From NCBI GenBank assembly GCA_964647825.1, contig CAZYJL010000011.1, positions 1 through 42,475 on the forward strand: a DNA stretch of 42,475 nt, in the 5' to 3' direction. A program made the position numbers and the translations under genes. The notes beneath the pieces were generated by a model that was given only the letters and a program-made list of their open reading frames with translations, was not told where the DNA came from and did no database searches. Of the stretch, positions 9,801-16,509 are shown piece after piece. The stretch is from VFKI01 sp964647825. Its GTDB lineage: Bacteria > Pseudomonadota > Gammaproteobacteria > DSM-16500. Each line of letters begins with the position of its first letter. The stretch's first letter is position 1.

Positions 9801-12125
9801 TGTGTCCCAGAAACTATTTGATATAGTTCCACCAATACGATTGCCAATTAAACCACTGGGTGAATTATCAACATCAGAGACCAGGCCAGAGGACCAGGAA
9901 TTGTTAACATTTCCTGCAGAAGTACCGACGAGTCCCCCTGTTGCATTGACACCTAATGCGCTTGTGCCTGTAACAGAGGCTGTGCTGTAACTATAATTGA
10001 TGGTAGGCGTATTGGTGCCCGCTGTTGTGCGTCCAACCAATCCACCAACACCATATGAGCTGCCAGTTCTGTTTCCAGTGACCGTTCCAGAAGTGTAATT
10101 ATTATAAACATGTCCAAAAGCGCCAAAGGTACCGCTTGCATCCAGCAGACCAATCAAGATACCCGTATTGTCACCACCTGAAATGGACGCATTTGTTACA
10201 ACTGTATCAAGAATAGCATTTGTGCTGCCTAATAAAGCGCGCCCAAAAAGACCTACATTGCTTTCAGTGGGTCGGTTGATAAACAAACCATCTATTGGAG
10301 AACCGTTACCATCAAATCGTCCGCTATAAGGCGATGCACTATTTCCAATCGGCACAAATCCAGCGCCACTGTTCCAGTTGGCAGTCACGGTTGCATTAAT
10401 GGGATTACGAAGTGAATAACTTGTGTTGAGCGGTCCCGTTGCTATACCTTGCAATCCAAACACATCGGTGATGCCATTGCCACTCGTGGTGTTAATACGC
10501 GTAAACTGTGCATTAAATGCATTGTTATACGTGTTACCAGGAGCAATTTGAAAGTTTCCTGTGACATTAAATACAGGTAATGTCGTCGCTGATTGGAACC
10601 ATTGACCTTGATTCAATATAAAATCTTTTACGTTAATTGCGCTAGTAATCGAATTTCTAACGCCACCTAATGTCCCATTACCGATGGTGCCCGTTGTTAA
10701 GCTTTGCTCACTATTGCTTGCGCTTAATATCAGTCCACCATTGACACCACTAATTTGTGCATTGATATAAATATAGCGATCAGCTAACAAACTTAACGTA
10801 TTTGTAGAAGTCCATATCAAAGGCGCATTCACAGCAATGTCACCATTCCCTCCCGTACCAGTTGTGGTAACACTTACGTTATTCGTAGCTAAATTATTTA
10901 TTAATGTCGTTGCAAATGCGCTAGTGATATTTACGTCAATAGGATCGAGCAACCACAAGCCCGTTTGCGTGGCGCCTTGTGTATTGACGCGTGCACCAAT
11001 GACATCAAGGTTATTCGTGCCTGATGTTTCGACAAACCCCCCATCACCAAATAAACTTTGTGCATTGAATGAACCAGCTGCTTGCGTATCTTCACCAAAA
11101 ATATAAATGTCACCGCCTCGTTGATTTGCACTGGCATCGAATTCAGCAGTTGACGTAATTTCTATCTGTTTACCCGTGACATTAATATCACCGCCGATTT
11201 CATTACTATTTTTACCTGACGCATCCAACTTACCGCTGACTTTTACTTTACCGGAATCTCCCCCAGCCAAAATAATCGTACCGCTTTGTTGCGAAACGGA
11301 TTTCGCTTCAATGACACCTGACATATTAATGACATTATCAATGACACCTGCAGCGGCTCTTGCACTTAAACGCACCGTCCCACCATCTGCGGCAATCAAA
11401 CCACTGTTTTTAACGCTGCCGGTGTATTGATCGGCTCCGTCCACCGCAAAATTAATTAATTGATCACCTGTGAAATCCAAAGTAAATGTGTTGCCTGATG
11501 CCAGCACAACGTTACCCAGACGTGCATGAATCGTGCCATCGTTTTCAACATTATTGCCAATTAAGGCAACTAAGCCATTTTGTGCAGCAACAATGGTACC
11601 TTGATTAATAATGCTGCCGTTCATTAGCGATGCTTGGTCAAAAATGTAATTGCCTGCAAGGAAATTGGCATTCGATATATTTGCAGTCGAAGCAATTAAA
11701 CCTGCAACATCCACTCGTGCACCAGGACCAAAAAATATGCCTGCTTGATTCACTAAAATAATTCGGCCATTTGCTGTTAATTGCCCAAAAATTTGTGATG
11801 CCCCTTGATTTGGATCGATGCGATTCAAAGCAACAGACGATGCACTTGGTTGATTAAAGCGAGTCGTTTCACCAGCGCCAATATTAAAACTACGCCAATT
11901 AAGAATTGCTTTATCACTGGCCTGATTCACCGTGGTTGTTGTACTTGTTTGTTGAACGGATACTTGGCCAGACTCAACGTTATTTAAAACAGGATTCGCC
12001 TGCAAAGCAGAGATAGTAAAGAATGTGCTAACGAATAAACAAGCGAGACGATCAAGCCAATCCACCCTTCGCGATTTTGGAAGGAAGATCGACGACACAG
12101 CTTGTTTTAAAATACGGTACATCAT
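1..12125 (-). CDS. Giant filamentous-haemagglutinin-like adhesin (TpsA, two-partner secretion), C-terminus beyond the left edge
   Basis: Reading the minus strand from ATG at 12125 (an in-frame TAA lies two codons upstream) gives an open frame that reaches position 1, at least 4041 codons with no stop. Residues 1-43 form a signal peptide with a basic N-region and the hydrophobic run LACLFVSTFFTISALQA. Residues ~53-300 match the TPS/haemagglutinin-activity domain (ILNWRSFNIG, ALNRIDPNQGASQIFGQL, NQAGIFFGPGARVDV). Around residues 340-400 come GDIYIFGEDTQAAGSF and LWLLDPIDVNI, typical of this family's beta-helix. Two GLUG arrays follow (~575-790 and ~840-1160). Residues ~1370-3680 are autotransporter-type beta-strand repeats (for example TTTFSQANTYTGSTTISG). 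YDG-type repeats run from ~3765 to the edge. TpsA proteins are exported by a TpsB pore and mediate adhesion or contact inhibition; which applies here cannot be told without the C-terminus. No TpsB is in view. No strong Shine-Dalgarno is visible. Long plus-strand open frames here are antisense shadows. Confidence 0.93.
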   Translation of the reverse strand, partial: MMYRILKQAVSSIFLPKSRRVDWLDRLACLFVSTFFTISALQANPVLNNVESGQVSVQQTSTTTTVNQASDKAILNWRSFNIGAGETTRFNQPSASSVALNRIDPNQGASQIFGQLTANGRIILVNQAGIFFGPGARVDVAGLIASTANISNANFLAGNYIFDQASLMNGSIINQGTIVAAQNGLVALIGNNVENDGTIHARLGNVVLASGNTFTLDFTGDQLINFAVDGADQYTGSVKNSGLIAADGGTVRLSARAAAGVIDNVINMSGVIEAKSVSQQSGTIILAGGDSGKVKVSGKLDASGKNSNEIGGDINVTGKQIEITSTAEFDASANQRGGDIYIFGEDTQAAGSFNAQSLFGDGGFVETSGTNNLDVIGARVNTQGATQTGLWLLDPIDVNITSAFATTLINNLATNNVSVTTTGTGGNGDIAVNAPLIWTSTNTLSLLADRYIYINAQISGVNGGLILSASNSEQSLTTGTIGNGTLGGVRNSITSAINVKDFILNQGQWFQSATTLPVFNVTGNFQIAPGNTYNNAFNAQFTRINTTSGNGITDVFGLQGIATGPLNTSYSLRNPINATVTANWNSGAGFVPIGNSASPYSGRFDGNGSPIDGLFINRPTESNVGLFGRALLGSTNAILDTVVTNASISGGDNTGILIGLLDASGTFGAFGHVYNNYTSGTVTGNRTGSSYGVGGLVGRTTAGTNTPTINYSYSTASVTGTSALGVNATGGLVGTSAGNVNNSWSSGLVSDVDNSPSGLIGNRIGGTISNSFWDTQTSGQSGSSGSTGAAGYRGMTTAQMLNTSNFTNTANGFVTTAWSPVFYYFVDGIRPILNVEYSTTITNAHQLQLMNSNLSASYTLANDINLSAVRNNNSDIWGGTATGANKGFIPIGFASSFTGSLNGNGFDILNLYINLDAPANHVGLFSAFTGTPTISNLNVRNALINTTNAQNKNVGILVGAANGNISNVGVTGSITASGGSIRVGGITGTTGQGGSVTNISNSYSIVTLSNTTSAGTYNVTGGLVGSFFGAASNINNSYSSGSVTSSPTSPSIHYIGGFVGENQGTINDSYTNASVTVNSAAGSYGGFVGSNNTAGASITRSYSTGPVIVNTSGGSIGGFVGTNSQTITNSFWNTATSGRSAGFGTNTGTLTALTGGSIGGAVDLSSLTTFANAGWNITDSTTTTASTWKIINGTSYPYLTVFYGTANAPRVISGTTDLAVNTSLQLNPTSSTNDFALSSLSTRTAANNSFYFLVPNGTIADNEGFLIYAPNATANLVTSTPAAGANLTNLFVRNNTISLGDSRGLAVTDTMLMNAVSNISGSSVLYSANSSAISFNNAVSLSGNLNVGSSLLNNGSLTFNNTVNGAFAISNTATSGTTIFGNTVGGTTALSSVNISGASTLRSITTTGSQIYSGPVTLGAATTLTSPNGITFGSTINGAQSLSLVTDSATSTFAGSIGATTALSSFSNSGATSLGALANAITTTGAQTFSGALTLGANTALTGSNISLAAVSIGSNNLTINPGVAATQSAPISGTGNVIIGGNGTTTFSQANTYTGSTTISGRLALSNVNSLNSTSFLLLGGTLENNSNALTINNLSSLIGNSTLGGSANITVNSGITDGASSFSLTKSGTNTLTLNNTNAYDGGTTISGGTVVIGANNVFGTQGALIINGGAIQSIGNYAIVNPLSVGINNATVSGNQNITLNGAVSLTSGSLNITNSGNTIFNNIIGGPGGINSTGTGTVVFNSSVGQVVNLSSISITGSTFLNNNSSITTTNAGNQNYAGLLTLGGNSTLAANNITLNTVSLGSNTLTLSPFSSVTQSGVISGAGNLIFSGRQNGLNTYGILTLSQANTYTGSTSVSSGTLTVSNASGLGTSSSINISNGAVLNLNFNGTLNSNGTISLGGNGLGNGVLINNQSSVTLNNPIILTGNATFNLPGNLILNGSISDNNLNYSFTKTGNSSLTLNGSNSFGGALNINAGALLVTNPNALGNASSININSNVGAPTSIDFNFDGSLANTNTINFAGAAILNSGAGSAVINSSINYGLNVINFNNTGNIVLNGIISGSGVFFQKNGTGNLSLNAANTYSSSTNLSQGSITVGNNNALGTGTLNINGGTLQSSGNYTIGNNWTAGSSTAGSIGGNGSLTLSGNGTVNSNNLNINGNANVTFGSIGGNGSISSDVNTAITFNNSLSTLSSLSLGGNVILGANASNITTTGAQTYGNLTLGAASTTLATTNSAISLTNGVSGGSTKSLTLANGTGSTVLGGTINIGTSIGSLNFTATSPLFLQSASINTNNTPLSLNNAITLTGNSSFNTGTAALTFSNSINGGFNLTSSGSSNTVFGGNVNIGSINVAGPVTFGTTLPISIVTSGTQTYSNATTVAANTTLNAGSNAISFGGTVSGAGSLTRLGSSGTTAFTNNISGLSSLSFSGPVSLGSGVSSISTSGAQTYNGNLILGAASTTLSTTNSAISLLNGVSGGSTKTLILNNGTGNTVLGGTLNIGTDFGTLSLAGTSPLLLQSVSINTNNAALSLSNAITLTGNSSINTGTGNLTFGSTINGGFDLTITANNTSISNNIGQTSAVNNLVINGPTTFNNTTSVYVSSIGNQTYNGLITYNNSSDVTFMNNNSGTLTLNGVNAPNAFGIFGQNFNNTILSGTYTSGNRLEFSNSSLAANLELKGVTINTRSFYTNLLANLTTGNSIISTNSTTGSSALTFDNNLSGPFGLTVTGAGNRQFNGNIDVASLNVNNNTSIITANNITLKGALSFNSLAANIGGAVSLGGSLTTSNSALAPINFNGPVTLASNTTINTSSNNVSFGSTIDGGYDLTITANNTNIGGYIGQTSQVNNLTINGPTTFTGTTDMYVSSTGNQTYNGLITYNNSSDVAFVNNNSGTLTLNGVNAPNAFIIYGDGFNNTILSGNYTSGNRVQFSNSSQTGNMELKGVTINSRSFYTNLLADLTTGNSTIATNLTAGNTALTFDNNLSGPFGLTVTGTGDRKFNGNINVASLNVNGSVTFGATSPISIITTGTQTYSGAITVLRNTTLNANSNLISFGGTVGGSASLSRSDSGNTSFANNISGLSSLSFAGPVSLGLGVSSISTSGSQSYSGNLVLGAASTTLSTTVNGAISLLNGVSGGSTKSLALSNVTGNTVLGGTLNIGTDFGTLTLSSSSPVTLQAATINTNNSALTFANPITLTGNSSINTGTAALTFNNTINGGFSLTTSGSGNTTINQNIGQTNALSSLSFAGPVSLGTGATGITTSGAQTYSGNLVLGAPSTTLATTNSAISLLNGVAGGTTRSLVLNNGTGSTLLVGNVNVNALTLTSSGPVTLQAASITTNNSPLTFAGPITLTGNSQFNTSNAALVFNSTINGGFSLSKSGSGSITFGNNIGGTTALSNVNISGPTTFGTTSSISVRTTGSQLYDGATIARNTTFDANSSSISFDGAITGSGSLTRSDNGITFLGGNIIGLSSLSFAGPVALQRSTTNSINTSGGQTYNGALTLSAVSTTLRTANSDILLRNGVTGGTTSSLILNNGSGNTLLGGTTNVNVLSLSSSSPVTLQAATINTNNSALTFANSVTLTGNSVINAGSAILAFVSTVDGAFGLTINGTGRADFNGLVGNTTPLAQLTVNTPSNINTTAITTSGNQAWSGTITRTGALSLTAGGNLSLSNANISSGSLTANASGTLTLNGILNAGNNITLRAGTAFINNAGANALVSGGRWLVWSANPAADTRGDLAYNFKQYNATYGVTTPAQSTGNGFLYSVAPVITPSLTGTVSKIYDATTTAVVNSNFFSFAGTLDGDTLTFNTPTSVTYNNKNVGSNKLVTANGISIASAKNGTADVYGYSLASSSAAAAIGTITPATLTIDAAARNKVYDGNTAATVTLSDNRFSGDVLTTSYTAANFDNKNVGTGKAVSVSGLNITGTDAGNYTFNTSATSTANITARALTISAAGINKVYDGTTAATVTLSDNRVAGDVLSLNATNANFADKNVATGKAISVTGLGISGTDAGNYTFNSTATTTANITAASLTISASGINKVY
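1500..5480 (-). repeat. Recurrent nucleotide modules in the beta-strand tract of the adhesin
   Basis: A module of roughly 150 nt recurs near 1500-1650, 2200-2350, 2660-2830, 4640-4810 and 5320-5480. On the plus strand it shows the recurring words TTGTCGTGCCGCC or TTGTAGAGCCGCC, then ACGCCATTTA and GTTGTGCTTGCAGCACCCA. The copies are close in DNA sequence as well as protein, so recent internal duplication or homogenisation is likely. Confidence 0.75.
3098..4469 (-). repeat. Tandem duplication of about 789 nt inside the adhesin gene
   Basis: Segments ~3098-3680 and ~3887-4469 align at a constant offset of 789 nt, exactly 263 codons. The word GGTCCAGACA at 3172 and 3961 and GTTTGACC at 3600 and 4389 show the offset. 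The copies differ by scattered substitutions and keep frame. This is a direct sign of length evolution by in-frame tandem duplication. Confidence 0.8.
8600..9600 (-). repeat. GLUG-motif array 2 in the adhesin
   Basis: In the adhesin frame this stretch reads as repeated segments such as GGLVGSFFG, IGGFVGENQGTINDSY, YGGFVGSNNTAGASITRSYS and IGGFVGTNSQTITNSFWNT, closing with an SFWNTATSG element. That is the usual layout of GLUG repeats, which form beta-helical rungs in surface proteins such as IgA peptidases and TpsA adhesins. Confidence 0.8.
9740..10400 (-). repeat. GLUG-motif array 1 in the adhesin
   Basis: The adhesin frame gives YGVGGLVGRTTAGTN, ATGGLVGTSAGNVNNSWSSG and then IGGTISNSFWDTQTSGQ, the standard end of a GLUG array, followed by YRGMTTAQM. 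A linker with NAHQLQLMNSNLSASYTLAN then leads into the second array. Confidence 0.8.
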
Positions 12126-12170
12126 AATTTAATCGCTTATGTGAGATGACCATAATCTGAGTGTAGTCGG

Positions 12171-12199
12171 TGTTTAAAAAATGTCTATATTTTGATCAA
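12171..12199 (-). promoter_or_regulatory. Candidate sigma-70 promoter of the adhesin
   Basis: On the minus strand TTGATC (12199-12194) is followed after 17 nt by TAAACA (12176-12171), 46 nt upstream of the adhesin ATG. Spacing is ideal but the -10 is weak and the region is AT-rich, so this could be chance. Confidence 0.28.
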
Positions 12200-12419
12200 A
12201 AAAAAATTATTATATTTTTCAATAAGTTATAAAAAACGTGGTAAAAAAAGATAAAGCTAGACGGTTTAAAATGTGCTTTTTTTGATCTAATTTAAGTCAA
12301 GAAACGCTGTTACCCTGCAAGAAATGTATAGCTTTATACACAATTCATTATGCTTAGGATTACTTATCATTTATTGATGAAATGTCATTATGTTTAATGC
12401 CGTCATCGCGTTTAACGCT

Positions 12420-12447
12420 GTCATCCCGCAGTTTATCCGCGGGATCC
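12420..12447. repeat. REP-like palindrome (GTCATCCCGC...GCGGGATCC)
   Basis: GTCATCCCGC followed by a short loop and CGCGGGATCC is an inverted repeat of the same family as those at 18432, 19588, 34031 and 42445. A degenerate half copy (CCGTCATCGCG) precedes it. Confidence 0.75.
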
Positions 12448-12534
12448 AAAGAAATTTCTAAAAAAAATTTAGAAAAAATAAAATTAAAAAATTAGAATAA
12501 AAAAATAAAATCAAAAAAAATGCTCAGCAACTCA

Positions 12535-13920
12535 TTATGCTTTCATCACAAACACGGGTGTTGTAAAAATAAATGGTATTTGTTCTTTTTGCTCAAACAG
12601 AACTTCCACAAAAAAAGCTTTCCATCCTTTTATTGGACAAGACATATCAATAGGAAAATAAAAATCATTTTTCTTTTGATTGCCTATTAACTCACTATCT
12701 TGCCAAACAATATTAGAAGACTTTCTAAAATCACACGCAACTAAATTACTCGCTTGCCATAATTTCACAGCAATGGGTTGTTGTGTTGTTCGAATAAACT
12801 CAATGATGCCTTTATTATTTTTTTCCCAACGTAATTTAGGTAATGTAGCGTTGTTTTGAATCAGTTCTTGATAATAAATTAACAAAGCATTTTCAACAAT
12901 TTGCATATCGATATAATGCGACTGATTTGGAATAACACGTATTCGATTCTCACCCGGTAACTGATCAAAATAAATCGCTAACGCATCAGGTACAAAAAAA
13001 TCATCGCCACTCGCACTAATAATATATTTTGGAATTGACAAACGTTTTCGATAAAAAGTATGACAATCTTGTTGCAAATAGGTTAATGGATCTTCTATTT
13101 GCATTAATGCAGTAAACTCAGGCGTATGAATACGATGGTGAATCATTTGCTGCAAATAGTCACTCAATGCCTCTGGCCATTGACCTTGATAATTTTCAAG
13201 AATGCGTGCTAACACTTTTTTTGTATCTAAAATATCAATCACAATAGGAACGATGGCATTGATACGTTCATCTGCTAACGCCGCTAACCAAGTAGCCAAC
13301 CCTCGTTTAGACGCACCCGTCACTAAAAAATTTTCTATCCGTAAATCGTTGCGTTGCGCACAAATGGCTTGCACAGCATCCATGGCTTTAACAATCGATT
13401 TTGCCATCGGCAAATGCACTGGCCACCAACTATTTTTTTCTGGGTTGTCCAAAAAACGCTGCCAAGTATAAGCAACTAAACTATCTTCTTTTCGAGATAT
13501 GCCATCTTCAAACATTAAATATTGATTAGGTATATCTTGCAAATGCACAACTAACGAATGACTTTCTGCTGCCATACGTGCAAAATCTAGCTGATGAGAA
13601 TCGGTTGTATTTTTTGGTGGGTCTATATGTGGTTCAAAGCGAATGCCACCCGTCACGAATAGTAAAGCTTGCGTCGTCTTGATGTGTTTAGGACGATAAA
13701 GAACGAGACGGTGTTGCCAAAAACGGCCTCGCGTGCTCATGGGTACTTTTGGCCAAAATTGCGATGTCAATAGGTAGATTTCACTTACCACGTCGTGGAA
13801 AGCATAGTGTTGTGTTTCTTGGTAAACCCATGGCTCTGTCACGTTTTCGGGTTCAGCAATATAGTGCGCCAATACCGTATTAGGTCGTTGCATACTTGCT
13901 TGCGTGTTATCTTCCAGCAC
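12535..13920 (-). CDS. PhoPQ-activated pathogenicity-related (PqaA/AprA-family) alpha/beta-hydrolase-like protein
   Basis: The 461-aa product matches the PqaA family: a YxWxxxxT-like start (EPWVYQETQHYAFHDV), SQFWPK, the nucleophile-elbow-like VTGASKRGLATWLAALAD, and SGDDFFVPDALAIYFDQLPG then IPNQSHY, which would supply the acid and His of an alpha/beta-hydrolase triad. Family members are PhoP/Q-regulated in Salmonella and have a relative (AprA) in Dictyostelium; the reaction is unknown. The start is a GTG at 13920, supported by GGAGA a few bases upstream; an ATG nine codons in is less well placed. I see no clear signal peptide, unlike PqaA homologues that are exported. It lies 410 nt upstream of the adhesin on the same strand, but the gap makes co-transcription doubtful. 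Confidence 0.85.
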   Translation of the reverse strand: MLEDNTQASMQRPNTVLAHYIAEPENVTEPWVYQETQHYAFHDVVSEIYLLTSQFWPKVPMSTRGRFWQHRLVLYRPKHIKTTQALLFVTGGIRFEPHIDPPKNTTDSHQLDFARMAAESHSLVVHLQDIPNQYLMFEDGISRKEDSLVAYTWQRFLDNPEKNSWWPVHLPMAKSIVKAMDAVQAICAQRNDLRIENFLVTGASKRGLATWLAALADERINAIVPIVIDILDTKKVLARILENYQGQWPEALSDYLQQMIHHRIHTPEFTALMQIEDPLTYLQQDCHTFYRKRLSIPKYIISASGDDFFVPDALAIYFDQLPGENRIRVIPNQSHYIDMQIVENALLIYYQELIQNNATLPKLRWEKNNKGIIEFIRTTQQPIAVKLWQASNLVACDFRKSSNIVWQDSELIGNQKKNDFYFPIDMSCPIKGWKAFFVEVLFEQKEQIPFIFTTPVFVMKA

Positions 13921-14193
13921 AATATCTCCAAATGATGAAAATAAATGCGATTTTTTTTTATCACTTTATTTTTTTTATCTTATTGTATTCTATAAAAAAA
14001 TTCCCACTATGCTCTTTTTTTAACCTGCTGTGAATGTAAAAGATAAATTTCTTTACAAATCAGTTTACTAGCATTTTGATTGTATCAAAACAGGTCACAA
14101 CATCGCTATAACGTCTCAATTCTAAACAAAATAAAGTGATTTTCGCGCGTATAATTATTTTTACAAGGATCCAGTATTTCAAGGAGAGGTGCG

Positions 14194-14808
14194 ATGCGGC
14201 TCTTTCTGATAGCAAGATATGGTTTCCTTTTATTACCAGCCTTATTCACTTTACTGAGTGGTTGTGCGACAAATTCACCTGCTGGTTTTTTTTCAGGAAG
14301 TGATGATGATTCAAGATCATCACAATTGCCGCTCTACCGTGGGCAAGCACCCTATTCATCCTCATTCAATGAAAGCAAATATGCTTCACGCTTGCCACAA
14401 ACACTGGATACAAATGGGAAAAAAACCATTCTGGTAGAACCAGATAATTTTGCTTGGGGCGCCTATGATGAAAACGGCATGCTAGTGCGCGCTGGCATTG
14501 CCTCCGCTGGCGCAGATTTTTGTGCAGATGAAGGTCGTCCATGTCGCACAACACCAGGCACCTACCGAATATACTCATTAGGTAATGAAGATTGTCGTTC
14601 AAAAAAATATCCGCTGGGTGAAGGTGGCTCATTAATGCCTTATTGTATGTTCTTTAATGGCGGTGAATCGCTGCACGGTGCGCCGGATCAAATGATGGTA
14701 GAGCGGCATATGAGCCATGGCTGTGTTCGCGTCCGTATCCCTGATGCTGAATGGATTCGCTATAATTTTGCATCGATCGGCACACGTGTGATTGTCAGGC
14801 CATATTAA
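14194..14808 (+). CDS. L,D-transpeptidase (YkuD domain) lipoprotein
   Basis: The 204-aa product has a lipoprotein signal (residues 1-24, lipobox LLSGC with Cys24). A YkuD catalytic domain occupies the C-terminal half: HGAPD with the conserved His, then MSHGCVRV, whose Cys (residue 177) is the expected nucleophile. Such enzymes form 3-3 crosslinks in peptidoglycan or attach proteins to it from the periplasm. The segment with several cysteines (FCADEGRPCRTTPGTYRI, NEDCRSK, YCMFF) is usual for the subgroup with a structured insert. AAGGAGAGG seven bases before the ATG is a strong ribosome-binding site and fixes the start. The next gene begins about 50 nt downstream and may be co-transcribed. Confidence 0.9.
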   Translation: MRLFLIARYGFLLLPALFTLLSGCATNSPAGFFSGSDDDSRSSQLPLYRGQAPYSSSFNESKYASRLPQTLDTNGKKTILVEPDNFAWGAYDENGMLVRAGIASAGADFCADEGRPCRTTPGTYRIYSLGNEDCRSKKYPLGEGGSLMPYCMFFNGGESLHGAPDQMMVERHMSHGCVRVRIPDAEWIRYNFASIGTRVIVRPY

Positions 14809-14830
14809 TACATTGTTAAAAAGGAATAAC

Positions 14831-14860
14831 ATGGTTTTTGTTAGCGAGCAATCATCATGA
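14831..14860 (+). CDS. Possible 9-codon leader ORF overlapping the next start (ATGA)
   Basis: ATG at 14831 with AAAAAGGAA just upstream opens a 9-codon frame (MVFVSEQSS). Its TGA (14858-14860) overlaps the ATG (14857) of the diguanylate cyclase as ATGA. The cyclase itself has no good Shine-Dalgarno, so translational coupling through this mini-ORF is plausible. Alternatively the cluster is chance and the cyclase is initiated directly from the weak GCGAGC. Confidence 0.4.
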   Translation: MVFVSEQSS

Positions 14861-16428
14861 AAATAATCAATAAAGAAAAAGAAAATGAGCGCCTTGCGGC
14901 ACTAAAAGAATATAAAATTCTTGATACGCCTTGCGAAGAAATTTTTGATCAAATTACACAAATTGCAGCGCTTGTTTGTCATACACCGATTTCTTTAATC
15001 AATCTTGTTGATAAAGATCGTCAATTTACAAAATCGCATTATGGTTTACAAATTACTGAGATTCCAAGAGAAATCTCTTTTTGCGCCCATACAATTTTGG
15101 GACCTGATATTTTAGAAATTCATGATGCAAAACAAGATAAACGATTTGATCATAATCCATTTGTGGTCGATGAACCGCATATCCGATTTTATACAGGCGC
15201 ACCGCTCACGACTGCAGCAGGGCATCATGTCGGGGCGCTATGTGTATTAGATATGCAACCCAAAAGTTTATCGCCTGAACAAAAAAAAACTTTGGGCCTA
15301 TTATCAAAAGTAGTTATTGCACTTTTTGAATTAAAAAAATCTGTTACTAGCGATATCTTAGAACGTGCTGTTATGATACAAAAAATACAAGATGTAAATA
15401 CTCAGCTAAATTTAACTATTTCAGCACAAAAACAAAACAATCAAAAACTAATTTTATTTAGCAAAATGAACGACATGTTACAATCCTGTTTAAGTTATGA
15501 AGAAGCATTTGCTGTCATTAAAAATTATTGTCAAAAAATCTTTCCAGAAGCGGCGGGCACCTTATATTTGTTATCTTCGTCGCGTGAGCACCTTGAACCT
15601 GTCCTGTCTTGGCAAGATCCCACCTCAACAACAGATTTATTTTCTACTGAAGATTGCTGGGCTCTACGCCGCGGACAATATTATTTAGTTGATAATCCAA
15701 ACGTCGATGTGATTTGCCAACATTTTTCATCACTGAAAAAAGATAATACTAAAAAAATTTGCTTACCCATGATTGCGCAAAGTGAGACACTTGGTTTACT
15801 TTGTTTAGAGAAAATTCATCCTGAAAATAATTCTGAAACTCAATTGCTTTATGCTCTCCGCACTGCAGAACAAATCGGCTTATCATTGGCGAGCATCAAA
15901 CTTCGCCTTATTTTAAAACAACAATCAAATATTGATCCACTCACAGAATTATATAATCGACGTTATCTGATTGATGCATTTAAACGTGAATTAGCTTCAT
16001 CAATAAGAGAAAAAAAGCAACTCGGCATTATTATTGCTGATATTGATTATTTCAAAAAATTTAATGACACTTATGGCCATGATGCAGGCGACTTATTATT
16101 AAAAATGGTTGCCTTAATTTTAAAAAAATATCTGGTCGAACATGAAATTGCTTGTCGGCTAGGCGGCGAAGAATTTTTATTATTAATGCGCAACGTCAAT
16201 GAAAAAGAAATATTGAATCGCGCTAAAAGAATTCAAGATGAAATTCATCAATTAAAAATACATTTTCATCAACAAGAGATCCATGCCCCGACAATTTCGA
16301 TGGGTATTGCCATATATCCATTACATGGAAAAACACTAGATGATTTAATGCATGCCGCTGATCAAATGCTTTATCGAGCTAAAGAAAAAGGACGCGATCA
16401 AATCATTTTATGCGAGCAGAAAATGTAA
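14857..16428 (+). CDS. GAF-GAF-GGDEF diguanylate cyclase
   Basis: The 523-aa cytosolic protein has an N-terminal GAF domain (~15-165; LAALKEYKILDTPCEEIFD is the usual lead-in, then ISFCAHTIL and YTGAPL). A second, more divergent GAF follows (~190-345; AAGTLYLLSSSREHLEP, ICLPMIAQSETLGLLCLE). The C-terminal GGDEF domain (~360-520) has DPLTELYNRRYL, IIADIDYFKKFNDTYGHDAGD and the active-site RLGGEEF. GGEEF is a catalytically competent variant, so synthesis of c-di-GMP from two GTP is expected, with the GAF domains sensing a small ligand or redox state. No RxxD inhibitory site precedes the GGEEF. Start chosen at 14857, where it overlaps a short leader ORF. Confidence 0.92.
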   Translation: MKIINKEKENERLAALKEYKILDTPCEEIFDQITQIAALVCHTPISLINLVDKDRQFTKSHYGLQITEIPREISFCAHTILGPDILEIHDAKQDKRFDHNPFVVDEPHIRFYTGAPLTTAAGHHVGALCVLDMQPKSLSPEQKKTLGLLSKVVIALFELKKSVTSDILERAVMIQKIQDVNTQLNLTISAQKQNNQKLILFSKMNDMLQSCLSYEEAFAVIKNYCQKIFPEAAGTLYLLSSSREHLEPVLSWQDPTSTTDLFSTEDCWALRRGQYYLVDNPNVDVICQHFSSLKKDNTKKICLPMIAQSETLGLLCLEKIHPENNSETQLLYALRTAEQIGLSLASIKLRLILKQQSNIDPLTELYNRRYLIDAFKRELASSIREKKQLGIIIADIDYFKKFNDTYGHDAGDLLLKMVALILKKYLVEHEIACRLGGEEFLLLMRNVNEKEILNRAKRIQDEIHQLKIHFHQQEIHAPTISMGIAIYPLHGKTLDDLMHAADQMLYRAKEKGRDQIILCEQKM

Positions 16429-16509
16429 AGTTTATTTAGCCTATTTTTAATGAAGCAACCGTATGTCTCACGGGCCGTTTTTGACTTAACTAATTGATTA
16501 TATTGAAAA

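Larger units (their letters stand above)
12126..12534. other. 409-bp AT-rich intergenic region upstream of the adhesin
   Basis: This gap separates the stop of the PqaA-like gene from the adhesin start; both genes are on the minus strand. It is very AT-rich, with A/T runs near 12195-12225 and 12455-12525 that include an all-AT inverted repeat TTTCTAAA...TTTAGAAA next to the PqaA stop. It holds one REP-like palindrome (12420-12447) and a possible promoter (12171-12199). I see no credible open frame in it. Confidence 0.6.

Noticed and set aside
8996..11137. Short minus-strand frames inside the adhesin (8996-9283, 9953-10153, 10931-11137)
   Set aside because: They lie in a different frame from the continuous adhesin reading and show no domain or start signal.
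802..11987. Many plus-strand open frames rich in Val, Leu, Pro and Ala opposite the adhesin
   Set aside because: They are antisense shadows: the adhesin's Asn/Thr/Gly/Ala-rich codons leave few stops on the other strand. They lack ribosome-binding sites and known domains, and the minus strand has a continuous recognised protein.
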